From assembly GCA_029550685.1 (NCBI GenBank), contig JAKPGY010000250.1, positions 1-33,379 on the forward strand: a DNA stretch of 33,379 nucleotides, in the 5' to 3' direction. Source of the DNA: Bacillota bacterium. Its GTDB lineage: Bacteria; Bacillota; Syntrophomonadia; Syntrophomonadales; Syntrophomonadaceae. The notes under the pieces were generated by a model, which worked only from the letters and a program-made list of their open reading frames with translations, was not told the DNA's origin and did no database searches. The position numbers and the translations under genes were made by a program. Positions 26,191 through 33,379 of the stretch are shown here, in pieces (positions within the stretch are counted from its first letter, which is position 1; the number at the start of each line of letters is the position of its first letter).

Positions 26191-27694
26191 TACTATCTAC
26201 CTCCAACACTAATTCCATATCTTTTATACTATAGCGGTTCGTAACCTTGAGCACCTGCTCTCTTTCCTGGACAGTCAACCTCCTGGCCTGGCGGCTAAAA
26301 ACCTCCATCACTCCCCCCAGCAGTCCCTCCGCCTCTTCAGGAGATAGCTGCTGCAGTTCCAGGGGGGAGCGTTGATGCAGTAATATCCAAAATTCATAGA
26401 AATGCCGGCTGTCCAATACATATTCATAGCCATTGGTACGGCAATAATGCACTATTTCTTGCAGGGTAGTACCATTTGCTTCCGGGATAGCTCCCAGTAT
26501 TAATTCGGCGATGTACTGGTAATTCTGCCGCAGTATTTGCTGTTCCTGTATCAGCTGTTGTTCATCCAAAGGTTCCAGGAATCCTTCCTCTTCCCTGTAA
26601 ATTCGCCGTCCTTCCAACCGCTGAGGAGCAAAGACCGTCAACAATGACCAGGTTTGATGCCTTTCTAAAAATAGCAGCGGTTTAACCAGTTGACGGGCTG
26701 ATGTTAAAGGCAAAGGTGTGGATAAGAGCCGATCCCCAATATCTTTCTGGAAATTAAAAGAGTTGATTCCTGCGTAATACAGAGATTCCTGAGCAGACTG
26801 CAAAGCAACGGTCTTCATTTCGATGCTCTCTCTCAGTAAAAGTCCGTGTTGATAATGCACCTGGCTTAATTCAGCATCAATGCGTATGATAAGCTGGTAG
26901 GTTTGTTGATCTTTGGCGGTACGACGCTCATAACTCAAGCGCTCCCGAGTTTCCCTGACGAAAGTCTGCAGTTCTTCAAACTCCCGGTCCTCCCGGCTAA
27001 GGCGCTGGTGAATATCTTCCACTGTATCCCGGTAGCGCTGGTAAATTTGCTCGGATGCTATATTGCGCTGAATTTCATGACGCATGCGGGTAATCCGCTC
27101 CTGCAAGCTTTCCACCGCCACCCGCATTTCATCTATTTGGCGCAGGGCGCCCCAGAATTGGCCGCGCTCCAATTGTTTTCGCAACAACAGCTGGTTAATT
27201 GAGACCTGGTATTCACTGAAATATTCCCGAGTAGCAAAAACCAACTCCAGACCATCTTCATCCAGACTGTAATATTGAGTGTTAGTACGGGTTTCAGAGT
27301 GATCAGCTTTAAGAATCGTATAATAAACCGTATCCCAAGAACGAGTATCCCAATTATAAAAGGTGCGCGAGTTTCTCTTACCACTGGGAGGGCGAAACAC
27401 CTCAATAATATCGCGAGCCAGTTTTTCAAAACCGCTGTCATCCAGATCCAGTTCTCCTTGATTAATGGACCGAAAAAACCGGGCTAGCTCCCGCACCCCG
27501 GTCTTGTGATTGCGAACCAGCATGTTTTCGAAAAAGAACAGCAGGGTTAGCAAACCTAGACTGTAATAATCGATAGGCCGGCCGCTTTTATCTGTAGTCT
27601 TTTTATTCTCCAGACGGTAGAGAGGATCAAATAATGCCAAACGCTGTACCCGTTCCCGATAGCTAGAAGTTATATTCGTGCTATCTATGTCCAC
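26180..27694 (-). CDS. jetA: Wadjet kleisin-like subunit JetA
   Basis: 504 residues if started at the GTG at 27694, which has GGAGGA 5-6 bases upstream; a TTG at 27709 in frame would add 5 residues but would sit on that Shine-Dalgarno. The N-terminus (LFDPLYRLENKKTTD..., then LLTLLFFFENMLVRNHKTG) looks like a winged helix. A central coiled coil (about 195-290, VESLQERITRMRHEIQRNI) is followed by a C-terminal globular part ending EQVLKVTNRYSIKDMELVLEV. This is the layout of MukF/JetA kleisins, which bridge the two SMC heads and bind two JetB copies. It overlaps both jetD (10 bp) and jetB (11 bp). Sequence alone is divergent; the call depends on the operon. Confidence 0.8.
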   Translation of the reverse strand: MDIDSTNITSSYRERVQRLALFDPLYRLENKKTTDKSGRPIDYYSLGLLTLLFFFENMLVRNHKTGVRELARFFRSINQGELDLDDSGFEKLARDIIEVFRPPSGKRNSRTFYNWDTRSWDTVYYTILKADHSETRTNTQYYSLDEDGLELVFATREYFSEYQVSINQLLLRKQLERGQFWGALRQIDEMRVAVESLQERITRMRHEIQRNIASEQIYQRYRDTVEDIHQRLSREDREFEELQTFVRETRERLSYERRTAKDQQTYQLIIRIDAELSQVHYQHGLLLRESIEMKTVALQSAQESLYYAGINSFNFQKDIGDRLLSTPLPLTSARQLVKPLLFLERHQTWSLLTVFAPQRLEGRRIYREEEGFLEPLDEQQLIQEQQILRQNYQYIAELILGAIPEANGTTLQEIVHYCRTNGYEYVLDSRHFYEFWILLHQRSPLELQQLSPEEAEGLLGGVMEVFSRQARRLTVQEREQVLKVTNRYSIKDMELVLEVDSNAI

Positions 27695-28701
27695 ACTGAA
27701 TTCCTCCAAATATCCGCCAGTTCTGTTGAGTTCAACCCCTCCTGGGGATAGTAACTGCCTGATTTAAGCACCGCTACGATCTGTTCCTGTTGGTCAGGAG
27801 AAAAAAAGCTCAAAAAAACTTGTAGGGCCTCATCATTACAATGTTGATATTCTTTACCCTGAGTTGCTGTCTTGCTCAGGAAGGCTTGGTAAAAGGGTAC
27901 TGCCGGGAGAGCATCAGCACGGGTGTATAAAGCATACCATATACTGATTCCCTCGTAATCCAGGTCGCCAAAATAATAAATACGGCGTGGTCGGCCCACC
28001 GTTCCCAGTTGCTTGTCCAACAAGACAATATCTGCGGTTACCTTCCATCCTGCTCCATAGATCAGGCTTAGAAATCGGGTATCAGGCAGAGTATCCAACA
28101 AAGCGTGAAAAGGCGTTTTGTTCTCCACAACCAAATGGAGTAGAATATCTTGGTGCCAGGCTTTATGATTTATCGCCAACATCATCGGGTCAGGCTGTGA
28201 CATCACCTGCATGGCCTCCCAAAGGTTAATACGCTCTAAAAGAGCCTTGCCGCCGCCTTCTTCAATCCATTTTTCATTTCCCACCAGCTGGTAGGAACGT
28301 TCCGGTAACGAAGCTAGACTGTTCGGAAGACCATGTTGTTTTAAGTAGGTATCAATCAACTCTATATAAGGCAGGTCCTTATCCCACACCGAAGCAGGCA
28401 GAGTATAGTAAGGACTCAGGTCAATATGGGGATCTAATTGTAACTGGTATGTCGTTAGGTGCTGGTGGTGCTTAACAGGAAGCTTGGATTTTACTATACG
28501 ATAGGAATTATGCAAATGTGGATTTTTCAGGCTTGTTCCATGGCTTTTAATTGGCTGCAGAATACCCTTTTTAGTTAACTCAACTATCGCCACCGCAAAG
28601 TCTTGGTAACAAGTATCCCCTCCAGCTAATTTCTCCAATTCCCCCAAAGATACTGTTTTCTTGCTATATTCATGCAGAAAGGATAACAGTATTCCTTTCA
28701 T
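27685..28701 (-). CDS. jetD: Wadjet Toprim nuclease subunit JetD
   Basis: 338-residue DNA-cleaving subunit, first gene of the operon. The C-terminal Toprim domain has Glu193 in LHLVVENKTPF, a FLSLIYGAGWK strand-loop near 210, and the DxD pair Asp246/Asp248 in IYYFGDLDYEGISIW. This is the arrangement in JetD and topoisomerase VI A. The N-terminal part carries the family's ERSYQLVGNEKWIEEGGGK segment near 135-152. In studied Wadjet systems JetD nicks or cuts plasmids held by the JetABC motor. TGAGGA lies about 10 bases before the ATG at 28701, and an extended -10 promoter lies about 35 bases upstream. Here jetD comes first, unlike the A-B-C-D order of the reference type I operon. Confidence 0.9.
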   Translation of the reverse strand: MKGILLSFLHEYSKKTVSLGELEKLAGGDTCYQDFAVAIVELTKKGILQPIKSHGTSLKNPHLHNSYRIVKSKLPVKHHQHLTTYQLQLDPHIDLSPYYTLPASVWDKDLPYIELIDTYLKQHGLPNSLASLPERSYQLVGNEKWIEEGGGKALLERINLWEAMQVMSQPDPMMLAINHKAWHQDILLHLVVENKTPFHALLDTLPDTRFLSLIYGAGWKVTADIVLLDKQLGTVGRPRRIYYFGDLDYEGISIWYALYTRADALPAVPFYQAFLSKTATQGKEYQHCNDEALQVFLSFFSPDQQEQIVAVLKSGSYYPQEGLNSTELADIWRNSVWT

Positions 28702-28734
28702 AAACTCGACAATCCTCAGATCGTGTTTTGGAGT

Positions 28735-28743
28735 ATTATAGCA
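28735..28743 (-). promoter_or_regulatory. Extended -10 promoter of the jetDABC operon
   Basis: On the minus strand TG-C-TATAAT, an extended -10 box, ends 33 bases before the jetD start codon. No good -35 hexamer is visible, as often with extended -10 promoters. Confidence 0.5.
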
Positions 28744-28940
28744 TACCCTGCAGTCCTAGGTACAGACACCCTGACATCATGGGATACTTTGAGCTCGTTC
28801 CCATTACTTGGCCTCATGTTTTTGCCTAAATTCAGCCACATTGACCCTAATGCATGCATTTTGTCGTAAAGATTCGGGCGTGTATTGACAAGTTCGGTAG
28901 AGGACTTTGGTTATATCGCCATTATGTTTTTGCAGGAGTT
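28744..28940. other. Upstream region of the defence operon
   Basis: About 200 bp between the jetD promoter and the dispersed repeat. I see no gene, strong palindrome or repeat in it. With the repeats at 28945-29387 it makes the 751-bp gap before the mod regulator. Confidence 0.4.
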
Positions 28941-28944
28941 ATTA

Positions 28945-29185
28945 TGTATCATTGCTGTGAAAATGGCTTCCTAATGTGTCATTGCGAGGCCCCCGCAGGG
29001 GGCGTGGCAATCTCTAGGTCGACTAACGGTTTGAGTTAACAGATCGCCACGTCGCCTCGCGGCCTCGCGGCCTTAATAGTATCCGCAAGGATACATCAGT
29101 AGTCCCCGAAGGGGGCGATGACAGGTTCAAGTTTTCATTTATCGTGGTCTGCACCACAGGTGATAATTGCTTTGATAATTGACTG
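28945..29185. repeat. Dispersed hairpin repeat, copy 5
   Basis: Runs CATTGCTGTGAAAATGG, TAATGTGTCATTGCGAGG, inner stem GCCCCC-gca-GGGGGC, GGCAATCTCTAGG, and the reverse half CAGATCGCCACGTCGC. Then come a partly duplicated GCGGCCTCGCGGCC patch and a tail TTTCATTTATCGTGGTCTG ... CACAGGTGATAATTG. The tail recurs, inverted, at about 17590-17635. Confidence 0.78.
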
Positions 29186-29265
29186 CGCTTTGTCATCACG
29201 CAAAAAAAGAATTCCTTAATTTTCATCGCCCTAAAGGACTACCGATGTTCGCTGGCGCTCACTAT

Positions 29266-29390
29266 TATTATTGCGAGGGAGCGAAGCGACGTGGCGATCT
29301 CCAACGAAAGTCACAGGCAATCTCTATGCCGGTCTACGCTAAGCACGGCTTGGCAGGAGTGTTAGCCGGGATGCAGGAGTATTGGCCGGA
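29266..29390 (+). repeat. Dispersed repeat copy 6 and right arm of the 71-bp inverted repeat
   Basis: Starts ATTATTGCGAGGGAGCGAAG, then CGACGTGGCGATCTCC. From 29317 to 29387 it matches the reverse complement of 19714-19784 at 64 of 71 positions (CGCTAAGCACGGCTTGGCAG is identical). The two arms enclose the PC4-like, HAD and jetDABC genes. Confidence 0.8.
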
Positions 29391-29452
29391 GGTAAATGTT
29401 GGTTGTCAGGGAAAAAGTTGACTAACAGGAGGGCAGCATGGTCAACACCAGC

Positions 29453-30415
29453 TTATGTGCGGGCAGTTATCTGACCCGTCAAACTCAGGTCATAGTCGCC
29501 CAAGCCCTGCACTTCATCTTTGAAAGCAGGAGAATTCAGCACGTCCAGCATCCTGACCACGGAAGCTTTGTTTATATCCTCATGACGAATTACCAATTCA
29601 TAATCTTCCGTCTGCAGGGGAACAAAATCAATTCCCCTTACCTGCATGGCTGCTTTCTCATTTCCCAAACCAAAGTCAGCCACCCCCCGGGCTACCGCGC
29701 TGGCTACGGCCAGGTGGGAAGTTTCATATTCACGATAACCATTGACCGTTTGGTGGGAGATTCCCAGCTGGCGCAGCTTTTCATCCAATAACACCCGGGT
29801 GCCGCAACCCGGTTCACGATTAATAAATCGTATTTCTGCCCGGCCCAGATCTTCCCATTTGGTAATGTTGCGGGGATTGCCGGAATGAACATAAAACCCC
29901 TGCCTTCGTTTGGCCAAGTGGACAATAACGGCAGGCATACCCGGCATTAGCCGCCTGACAAAAGGTACATTGTAGGTATTGGTATCTGCATCCCACAAAT
30001 GAATGCCGGCAGCATCACTCTGACCACTGTATACTGCCAGAAGTCCGGCAAAGCTCTCCCGGTGATCCCGGTAAACCTGAAGGGGCTGCTGCCCGGTTTT
30101 CAGGTGTCTGGCTAAAACGTCCAGGATAACATCCATGCCGGTTATCACCAGGATATCCTTGTCCACTTTACGTTCACCGGTTACCTGATACTGCATAACT
30201 CCAGTCTCTGGCCCGCTCTCCTGGGCAGGCGCAGGGAAGGCCGCACCTCCGCGCCGCAGGCGGAAATTTTCCACATCCTGAGGGTTAATGCGGATTTTCC
30301 GACCTATGCGAAAAGCAGGCAATTCTCCCCGCTTGACCAGTTCATACACCGTATGTTTTTTAATCTTAAGAATCTCCGCTACTTCCTCAGGAGTCAATGA
30401 ATGATTATCCGCCAC
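29453..30415 (-). CDS. HTH regulator with periplasmic-binding-protein-like domain (mod locus)
   Basis: 320-residue predicted one-component regulator. Residues about 5-55 are an excisionase/BldC-type winged helix (HTH_17): LTPEEVAEILKIKKHTVYEL, GELPAFRIGRKIRI, NPQDVENF. Residues about 90-320 form a cytoplasmic PBP-like domain of the type found in molybdate-linked regulators: VITGMDVILDVLARHL, SDAAGIHLWDADTNTYN, FINREPGCGTRVLLDEKL, VASAVARGVADFGLG. GTG start at 30415 with GAGGAGG 7 bases upstream. It is divergent from modABC across 157 bp that contain a phased direct-repeat array, so it most likely controls transport genes in response to molybdate, tungstate or a cofactor. No membrane segment or signal peptide. 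Confidence 0.85.
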   Translation of the reverse strand: MADNHSLTPEEVAEILKIKKHTVYELVKRGELPAFRIGRKIRINPQDVENFRLRRGGAAFPAPAQESGPETGVMQYQVTGERKVDKDILVITGMDVILDVLARHLKTGQQPLQVYRDHRESFAGLLAVYSGQSDAAGIHLWDADTNTYNVPFVRRLMPGMPAVIVHLAKRRQGFYVHSGNPRNITKWEDLGRAEIRFINREPGCGTRVLLDEKLRQLGISHQTVNGYREYETSHLAVASAVARGVADFGLGNEKAAMQVRGIDFVPLQTEDYELVIRHEDINKASVVRMLDVLNSPAFKDEVQGLGDYDLSLTGQITART

Positions 30416-30471
30416 GGCTATTCCTCCTCGCTGTATTGCTTACCCTATTTTATCATGAATACCTGTTGTGA

Positions 30472-30531
30472 CTTTGTTGTGTTTTGTTAATCTGTGTTAA
30501 GGGTATTGCTGTTTTTGTTAAGTTTTGTTAA
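30472..30531 (+). promoter_or_regulatory. Phased GTTAA direct repeats (candidate operator)
   Basis: GTTTTGTTAA ending at 30490, TGTGTTAA ending at 30500, GTTTTTGTTAA ending at 30521 and GTTTTGTTAA ending at 30531, with a degenerate CTTTGTTGT ending at 30480. Spacings are 10, 10, 21 and 10 bp, all on one helical face. They lie between the regulator and modA. Confidence 0.65.
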
Positions 30532-30572
30532 GTTATATTTAATACAATAAATTGGGGGGGAGGAAGGTTGTT

Positions 30573-31358
30573 ATGAAAAAGAGATCATTATCGTTAATCA
30601 TGCTGTCAATTATGGTATTAACATTAATCGGATGCGGCAGCTCTACCGACACCAAGGACGTCACCGAACCGGTGGAACTAAATGTATCGGCAGCGGCCAG
30701 CCTGACCGATGCCGCCCAGGAAATTGCTGATCTGTACAGCCAGCAGAACACAAATGTCAAAATCACCTTTAATTTTGCCTCGTCAGGAACCCTGCAAAAG
30801 CAAATTGAAGAAGGAGCACCGGCCGACCTTTTCATTTCCGCAGGTAAAAAACAAATGGATGCTCTGCAGGAACAAGGCCTGATTGTTGACAGCAGCCGCA
30901 AGGATCTTTTGGGAAATGAGCTGGTGCTGATTGCTCCGGAGGACAGCACTCTCCAGGGTTTTACCAGCTTAACTGATGCCTCCGTAGGAAAGATCGCTAT
31001 CGGCACACCCGAAACGGTCCCAGCAGGAAAGTATGCCCAGGAGGCCTTAATATCCCTGGGATTATGGGATTCCATCGAGCCCAAGCTGGTAATGGCCAAA
31101 GACGTTCGCCAGGTACTGACCTATGTCCAAACGGGCAATACCGATGCCGGACTGGTATATCGCTCTGATACCTATCAGGCAGACAAGATAAAAATTATTG
31201 CAGCGGCCCCCGGCGATTCCCATGCACCTATCGTATATCCTATGGCGGTAATCAAATCCAGTCAGAAACAGGAGGCGGCGGTAGATTTCGCTGACTTCTT
31301 ATCCAGCCAGGAAGCAAAAGATATTTTCACCAAATATCAATTCGTTCCATTAGACTAA
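30573..31358 (+). CDS. modA: Molybdate/tungstate-binding lipoprotein ModA
   Basis: Extracellular solute-binding protein of a molybdate/tungstate ABC importer, 261 residues from the ATG at 30573, preceded by GGGGGGGAGGAAGG. A lipoprotein signal is clear: MKKRS, a hydrophobic stretch, then LIGC with Cys21 as lipidation site. ModA motifs follow: NVSAAASLTDAAQEI near 40, FNFASSGTLQKQIEEGAPADLFISA near 70-95, IAIGTPETVPAGKYAQEAL near 150, and TYVQTGNTDAGLVYRSD near 190. These contain the Ser/Ala/Tyr/Val oxyanion-contact regions of the family. First gene of modABC. Molybdate versus tungstate cannot be resolved; W-using formate dehydrogenases are common in such anaerobes and fdhD is nearby. Confidence 0.95.
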   Translation: MKKRSLSLIMLSIMVLTLIGCGSSTDTKDVTEPVELNVSAAASLTDAAQEIADLYSQQNTNVKITFNFASSGTLQKQIEEGAPADLFISAGKKQMDALQEQGLIVDSSRKDLLGNELVLIAPEDSTLQGFTSLTDASVGKIAIGTPETVPAGKYAQEALISLGLWDSIEPKLVMAKDVRQVLTYVQTGNTDAGLVYRSDTYQADKIKIIAAAPGDSHAPIVYPMAVIKSSQKQEAAVDFADFLSSQEAKDIFTKYQFVPLD

Positions 31359-31401
31359 TACAGGTTAATCACCATCAGATTAATTAACGGAGAAGCAATA
31401 A

Positions 31402-32070
31402 ATGTGGTACTTAAATGACTGGTTTCCAGTTTTGCTTTCTTTGCGGGTGGCTTTTATAAGCCTGGTTGTAGTGGTCCTATTTGCCTTGCCTTTAGCCCGT
31501 ATACTGGGCTTGTATGAGTTTAGGGGACGAGATATACTGGAGGCCATTTTTACCCTTCCCCTGGTGCTGCCGCCATCGGTAGTAGGGTACGGTTTGCTGG
31601 TGTTCATCGGCCGCAACGGTATCGTAGGGAAATATTTAGCCGACATGGGTATAACTCTGATTTTTTCCTGGTGGGCAGTAGTACTGGCCGCCAGTGTAGT
31701 AGCTTTTCCCCTTATGTACCAGAGCTGCCGGGGAGCCTTTGCCAGTGTTGACAGCAGTTATGAGAAAGCGGCCCGTACTTTGGGGGCCAATGAACTATAT
31801 ATCTTTTTCCGGGTCACTCTGCCCCTGGCCTGGCCCGGCATACTTTCCGGAGTGGTGTTGACCTTTGCCCGTGCCCTAGGGGAATTCGGTGCCACCTTAA
31901 TGGTAGCCGGAAATATCCCCGGACAAACCCAGACCATTCCCCTGGCTATCTATTTCGCTGTAGAATCAGGAGACAAAGCTACTGCCAATACTCTGGTAGC
32001 GATCATAACCATATTCTGTTTCCTACTCATACTCTGGGTGAATCGCTGGAACAAAAAATATGTCCGTTAA
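31402..32070 (+). CDS. modB: Molybdate/tungstate ABC transporter permease ModB
   Basis: Membrane-spanning subunit, 222 residues, about five hydrophobic segments. The typical ModB run PLVLPPSVVGYGLLVFIGRNG lies near 52-72. The EAA loop that docks with the ATPase reads YEKAARTLGANELYIFFRVTLPLAWPGI near 127-153, and the C-terminal RALGEFGATLMVAGNIPGQTQTIPLAIY is diagnostic. CGGAGAAG lies 6-7 bases before the ATG. It is 43 bp after modA and 32 bp before modC, a simple operon. Confidence 0.95.
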   Translation: MWYLNDWFPVLLSLRVAFISLVVVVLFALPLARILGLYEFRGRDILEAIFTLPLVLPPSVVGYGLLVFIGRNGIVGKYLADMGITLIFSWWAVVLAASVVAFPLMYQSCRGAFASVDSSYEKAARTLGANELYIFFRVTLPLAWPGILSGVVLTFARALGEFGATLMVAGNIPGQTQTIPLAIYFAVESGDKATANTLVAIITIFCFLLILWVNRWNKKYVR

Positions 32071-32102
32071 CGGTAACGGGTAAAGGATAGGAGGAAGGCA
32101 GC

Positions 32103-32753
32103 ATGTTAAAAGCATCTATCCAAAAGAAATTGTGGCACTTTGACCTGGATGTCACCTACCAGGTGGAAGTTGGACAAGTACTTATCCTGTGGGGGCCTTC
32201 CGGTTCCGGTAAAACTACTATTTTGGAGTGTATAGCCGGTTTGCGCACACCTGATTCCGGAGAAATAGAGCTGAACGGGCGTATGCTGTTCAATTCCCAG
32301 GAAAGAATTAATGTGCCCAGTCGCCAGCGGGGCATCGGGTATTTATTCCAAAACTATGCCCTGTTTCCGCATATGACGGTAGAAGAAAATGTACGCTTTG
32401 GATTGCAGGCGCAGCGCATCAGTCCTAAAAAGCAGAAGGTGCTTTACCAGGATCTGCTGGATTCCTTCGGGGTGGGTCACCTGCTGAAGCGATATCCATC
32501 CCAGCTTTCCGGAGGTGAGAAACAGAGGGTAGCCCTGGCCCGAGCATTGGTTGTCAATCCCCAGTTGTTGCTTTTGGACGAGCCCTTTAGCGCCCTGGAC
32601 CGGGAAACCAAACTGTCCCTTCGCCAGCAACTTGTCAGCCTGCACCAGCAGTGGAAGATTCCCATGATCCTGGTAACCCACGACCAGGAAGATGCCGAGG
32701 AGCTGGGAGATATCTTCATAAACTTGCATTATGGACAGGTTATAAACCGGTAG
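32103..32753 (+). CDS. modC: Molybdate/tungstate ABC transporter ATPase ModC (short form)
   Basis: Nucleotide-binding subunit on the inner membrane face, 216 residues. Walker A is GPSGSGKTT near 32-40, the Q-loop YLFQNYALFPHMTVEENV near 80, the signature LSGGEKQRVALARAL near 138, Walker B LLLLDEPFSALD near 158, and the switch His in ILVTHDQEDAEEL near 192. It stops right after the ATPase domain, so the C-terminal MOP/TOBE oxyanion-sensing domain of the roughly 350-residue enterobacterial ModC is missing. Feedback by substrate would have to come from another protein, such as the divergent PBP-domain regulator. AGGAGGAAGG precedes the start. Confidence 0.94.
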   Translation: MLKASIQKKLWHFDLDVTYQVEVGQVLILWGPSGSGKTTILECIAGLRTPDSGEIELNGRMLFNSQERINVPSRQRGIGYLFQNYALFPHMTVEENVRFGLQAQRISPKKQKVLYQDLLDSFGVGHLLKRYPSQLSGGEKQRVALARALVVNPQLLLLDEPFSALDRETKLSLRQQLVSLHQQWKIPMILVTHDQEDAEELGDIFINLHYGQVINR

Positions 32754-32868
32754 CATTCATTTTACCGGCTGTTATCCTTTATAGGTATTCAGCCTTGATC
32801 TAGCAAGGAAAACAAGAAAAAAGTACCCTGCCGCTCAGGGCAGTCTTCACCGTAAACACTCCATTCCC

Positions 32869-32911
32869 AAACAACAGCAACCTCCCGGTTATGAGGAGGT
32901 TGCTGTTGTTT
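32869..32911. terminator. Bidirectional terminator between modC and the acyl-CoA ligase
   Basis: Perfect 17-bp stem, AAACAACAGCAACCTCC with GGAGGTTGCTGTTGTTT, and a 9-base loop. Because the arms end in A-rich and T-rich runs it can end transcription from both convergent genes. Confidence 0.85.
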
Positions 32912-32923
32912 TAAACAGTTTAC

Positions 32924-33379
32924 TTATCCTTTATGCATGGCCCGCAGGGCTTTGCGGTCGGGTTTTCCTACTGAAGTTCTGGGAAGGGCATCAATGAACT
33001 CTACTATAGTGGGTACTTTGTAGGGAGCCAGATTGGCCCGGCAGTGGGCAATAACTTCTTCTTTCGTCAAAGTCTGCCCCTCTTTTACTACTACATATAC
33101 TTTGACTGTCTCTCCCCGTTTAGGATCGGGCACTCCTATGGTACAGGCTTCCATAATAGCCGGATGGGCATAAAGAACTTCGTCAATATCGCGAGGATAC
33201 ACATTAAACCCGCTGCAAATGATCATATCTTTCTTACGATCAACAATGAAGACAAAGCCGTCCTCATCCATATATACTATATCCCCGGTGTAAAACCAGC
33301 CGTCCCGGACAGCCAGTGCCGTTTCCTCCGGATTATTCCAGTATTCCTTGATAACTTGAGGACCGCGGGCTATTAACTC
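32924..33379 (-). CDS. AMP-forming acyl-CoA ligase (C-terminal part)
   Basis: The frame is open to the right edge, so only about 151 C-terminal residues of a second ANL-superfamily ligase are visible and the start is outside. It reads [21 protein letters not shown], then [20 protein letters not shown], the hinge [22 protein letters not shown], and ends with [20 protein letters not shown], which contains the usual catalytic lysine position (TSVGKPDRK). It resembles the ligase at 14.5-16.2 kb but is clearly a different, moderately diverged paralogue. Likely substrate a fatty acid. It converges with modC across a shared terminator. Confidence 0.9.
   Translation of the reverse strand, partial: ELIARGPQVIKEYWNNPEETALAVRDGWFYTGDIVYMDEDGFVFIVDRKKDMIICSGFNVYPRDIDEVLYAHPAIMEACTIGVPDPKRGETVKVYVVVKEGQTLTKEEVIAHCRANLAPYKVPTIVEFIDALPRTSVGKPDRKALRAMHKG

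Noticed and set aside
28854-29039. Small plus-strand frame ending in CHCEAPAGGVAISRS
   Set aside because: It is a read-through of the dispersed repeat, the same class as the CHCEERSDEAIS peptides; not a real gene.
2150-29390. CRISPR array
   Set aside because: The repeats are few, dispersed, of different lengths and mostly inverted; there is no regular spacer pattern and no cas gene.
29438-29791. Plus-strand frame antisense to the mod regulator, with AGGAGGGCAGC before its ATG
   Set aside because: The good Shine-Dalgarno is tempting, but the 117-residue product resembles nothing known and lies wholly opposite a well-supported regulator gene.

Overview
This window looks like chromosomal DNA from a moderate-GC, Gram-positive anaerobe of the Clostridia or Syntrophomonadia type. 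The signs are strong Shine-Dalgarno sequences, frequent GTG starts, KtrAB, a YdbC/PC4-like protein, FdhD with a molybdate/tungstate transporter, and anaerobic fatty-acid and alcohol genes. The lineage is an inference; there is no rRNA to settle it. No tRNA, rRNA, insertion sequence or CRISPR array was found.

Layout. 1-6.4 kb is housekeeping: ktrA with the start of ktrB (minus), fdhD (plus), a PbuG/AzgA purine permease (minus), then glycerate kinase behind a secernin-type peptidase (minus). 6.5-11.3 kb (plus) holds glutamate dehydrogenase and a 1066-residue fusion of a GAF-like domain, a PEP-synthase-type ATP-grasp domain and a nucleotidyltransferase. 11.3-19.4 kb is carbon metabolism: an ALDH/iron-ADH pair (minus), a divergent fatty-acyl-CoA ligase (plus), a soluble chemoreceptor with a Rossmann domain (minus), and an AidB-like acyl-CoA dehydrogenase (minus). 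19.9-21 kb has a small PC4-like protein and a HAD nucleotidase.

21.0-28.7 kb is a four-gene defence operon transcribed leftwards in the order jetD-jetA-jetB-jetC, a Wadjet (SMC-type anti-plasmid) system. Its genes overlap or abut. The SMC subunit has Asp-Asn where most SMC ATPases have Asp-Glu at Walker B. Oppositely oriented 71-bp repeats, 64/71 identical, lie on either side of the 19.8-29.3 kb segment.

29.4-32.8 kb is a molybdate/tungstate uptake locus: a HTH plus binding-protein-like regulator, divergent from modABC. The intergenic gap carries a helically phased direct-repeat array. The right edge holds the C-terminal part of a second acyl-CoA ligase.

The intergenic gaps are filled by a dispersed repeat family, the one whose spurious translation gives CHCEERSDEAIS-like peptides. 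Its hairpin arms change between copies while staying paired. Points of most interest are the Wadjet variant, the GAF/ATP-grasp/nucleotidyltransferase fusion, the Rossmann-chemoreceptor fusion and the phased operator of the mod locus.
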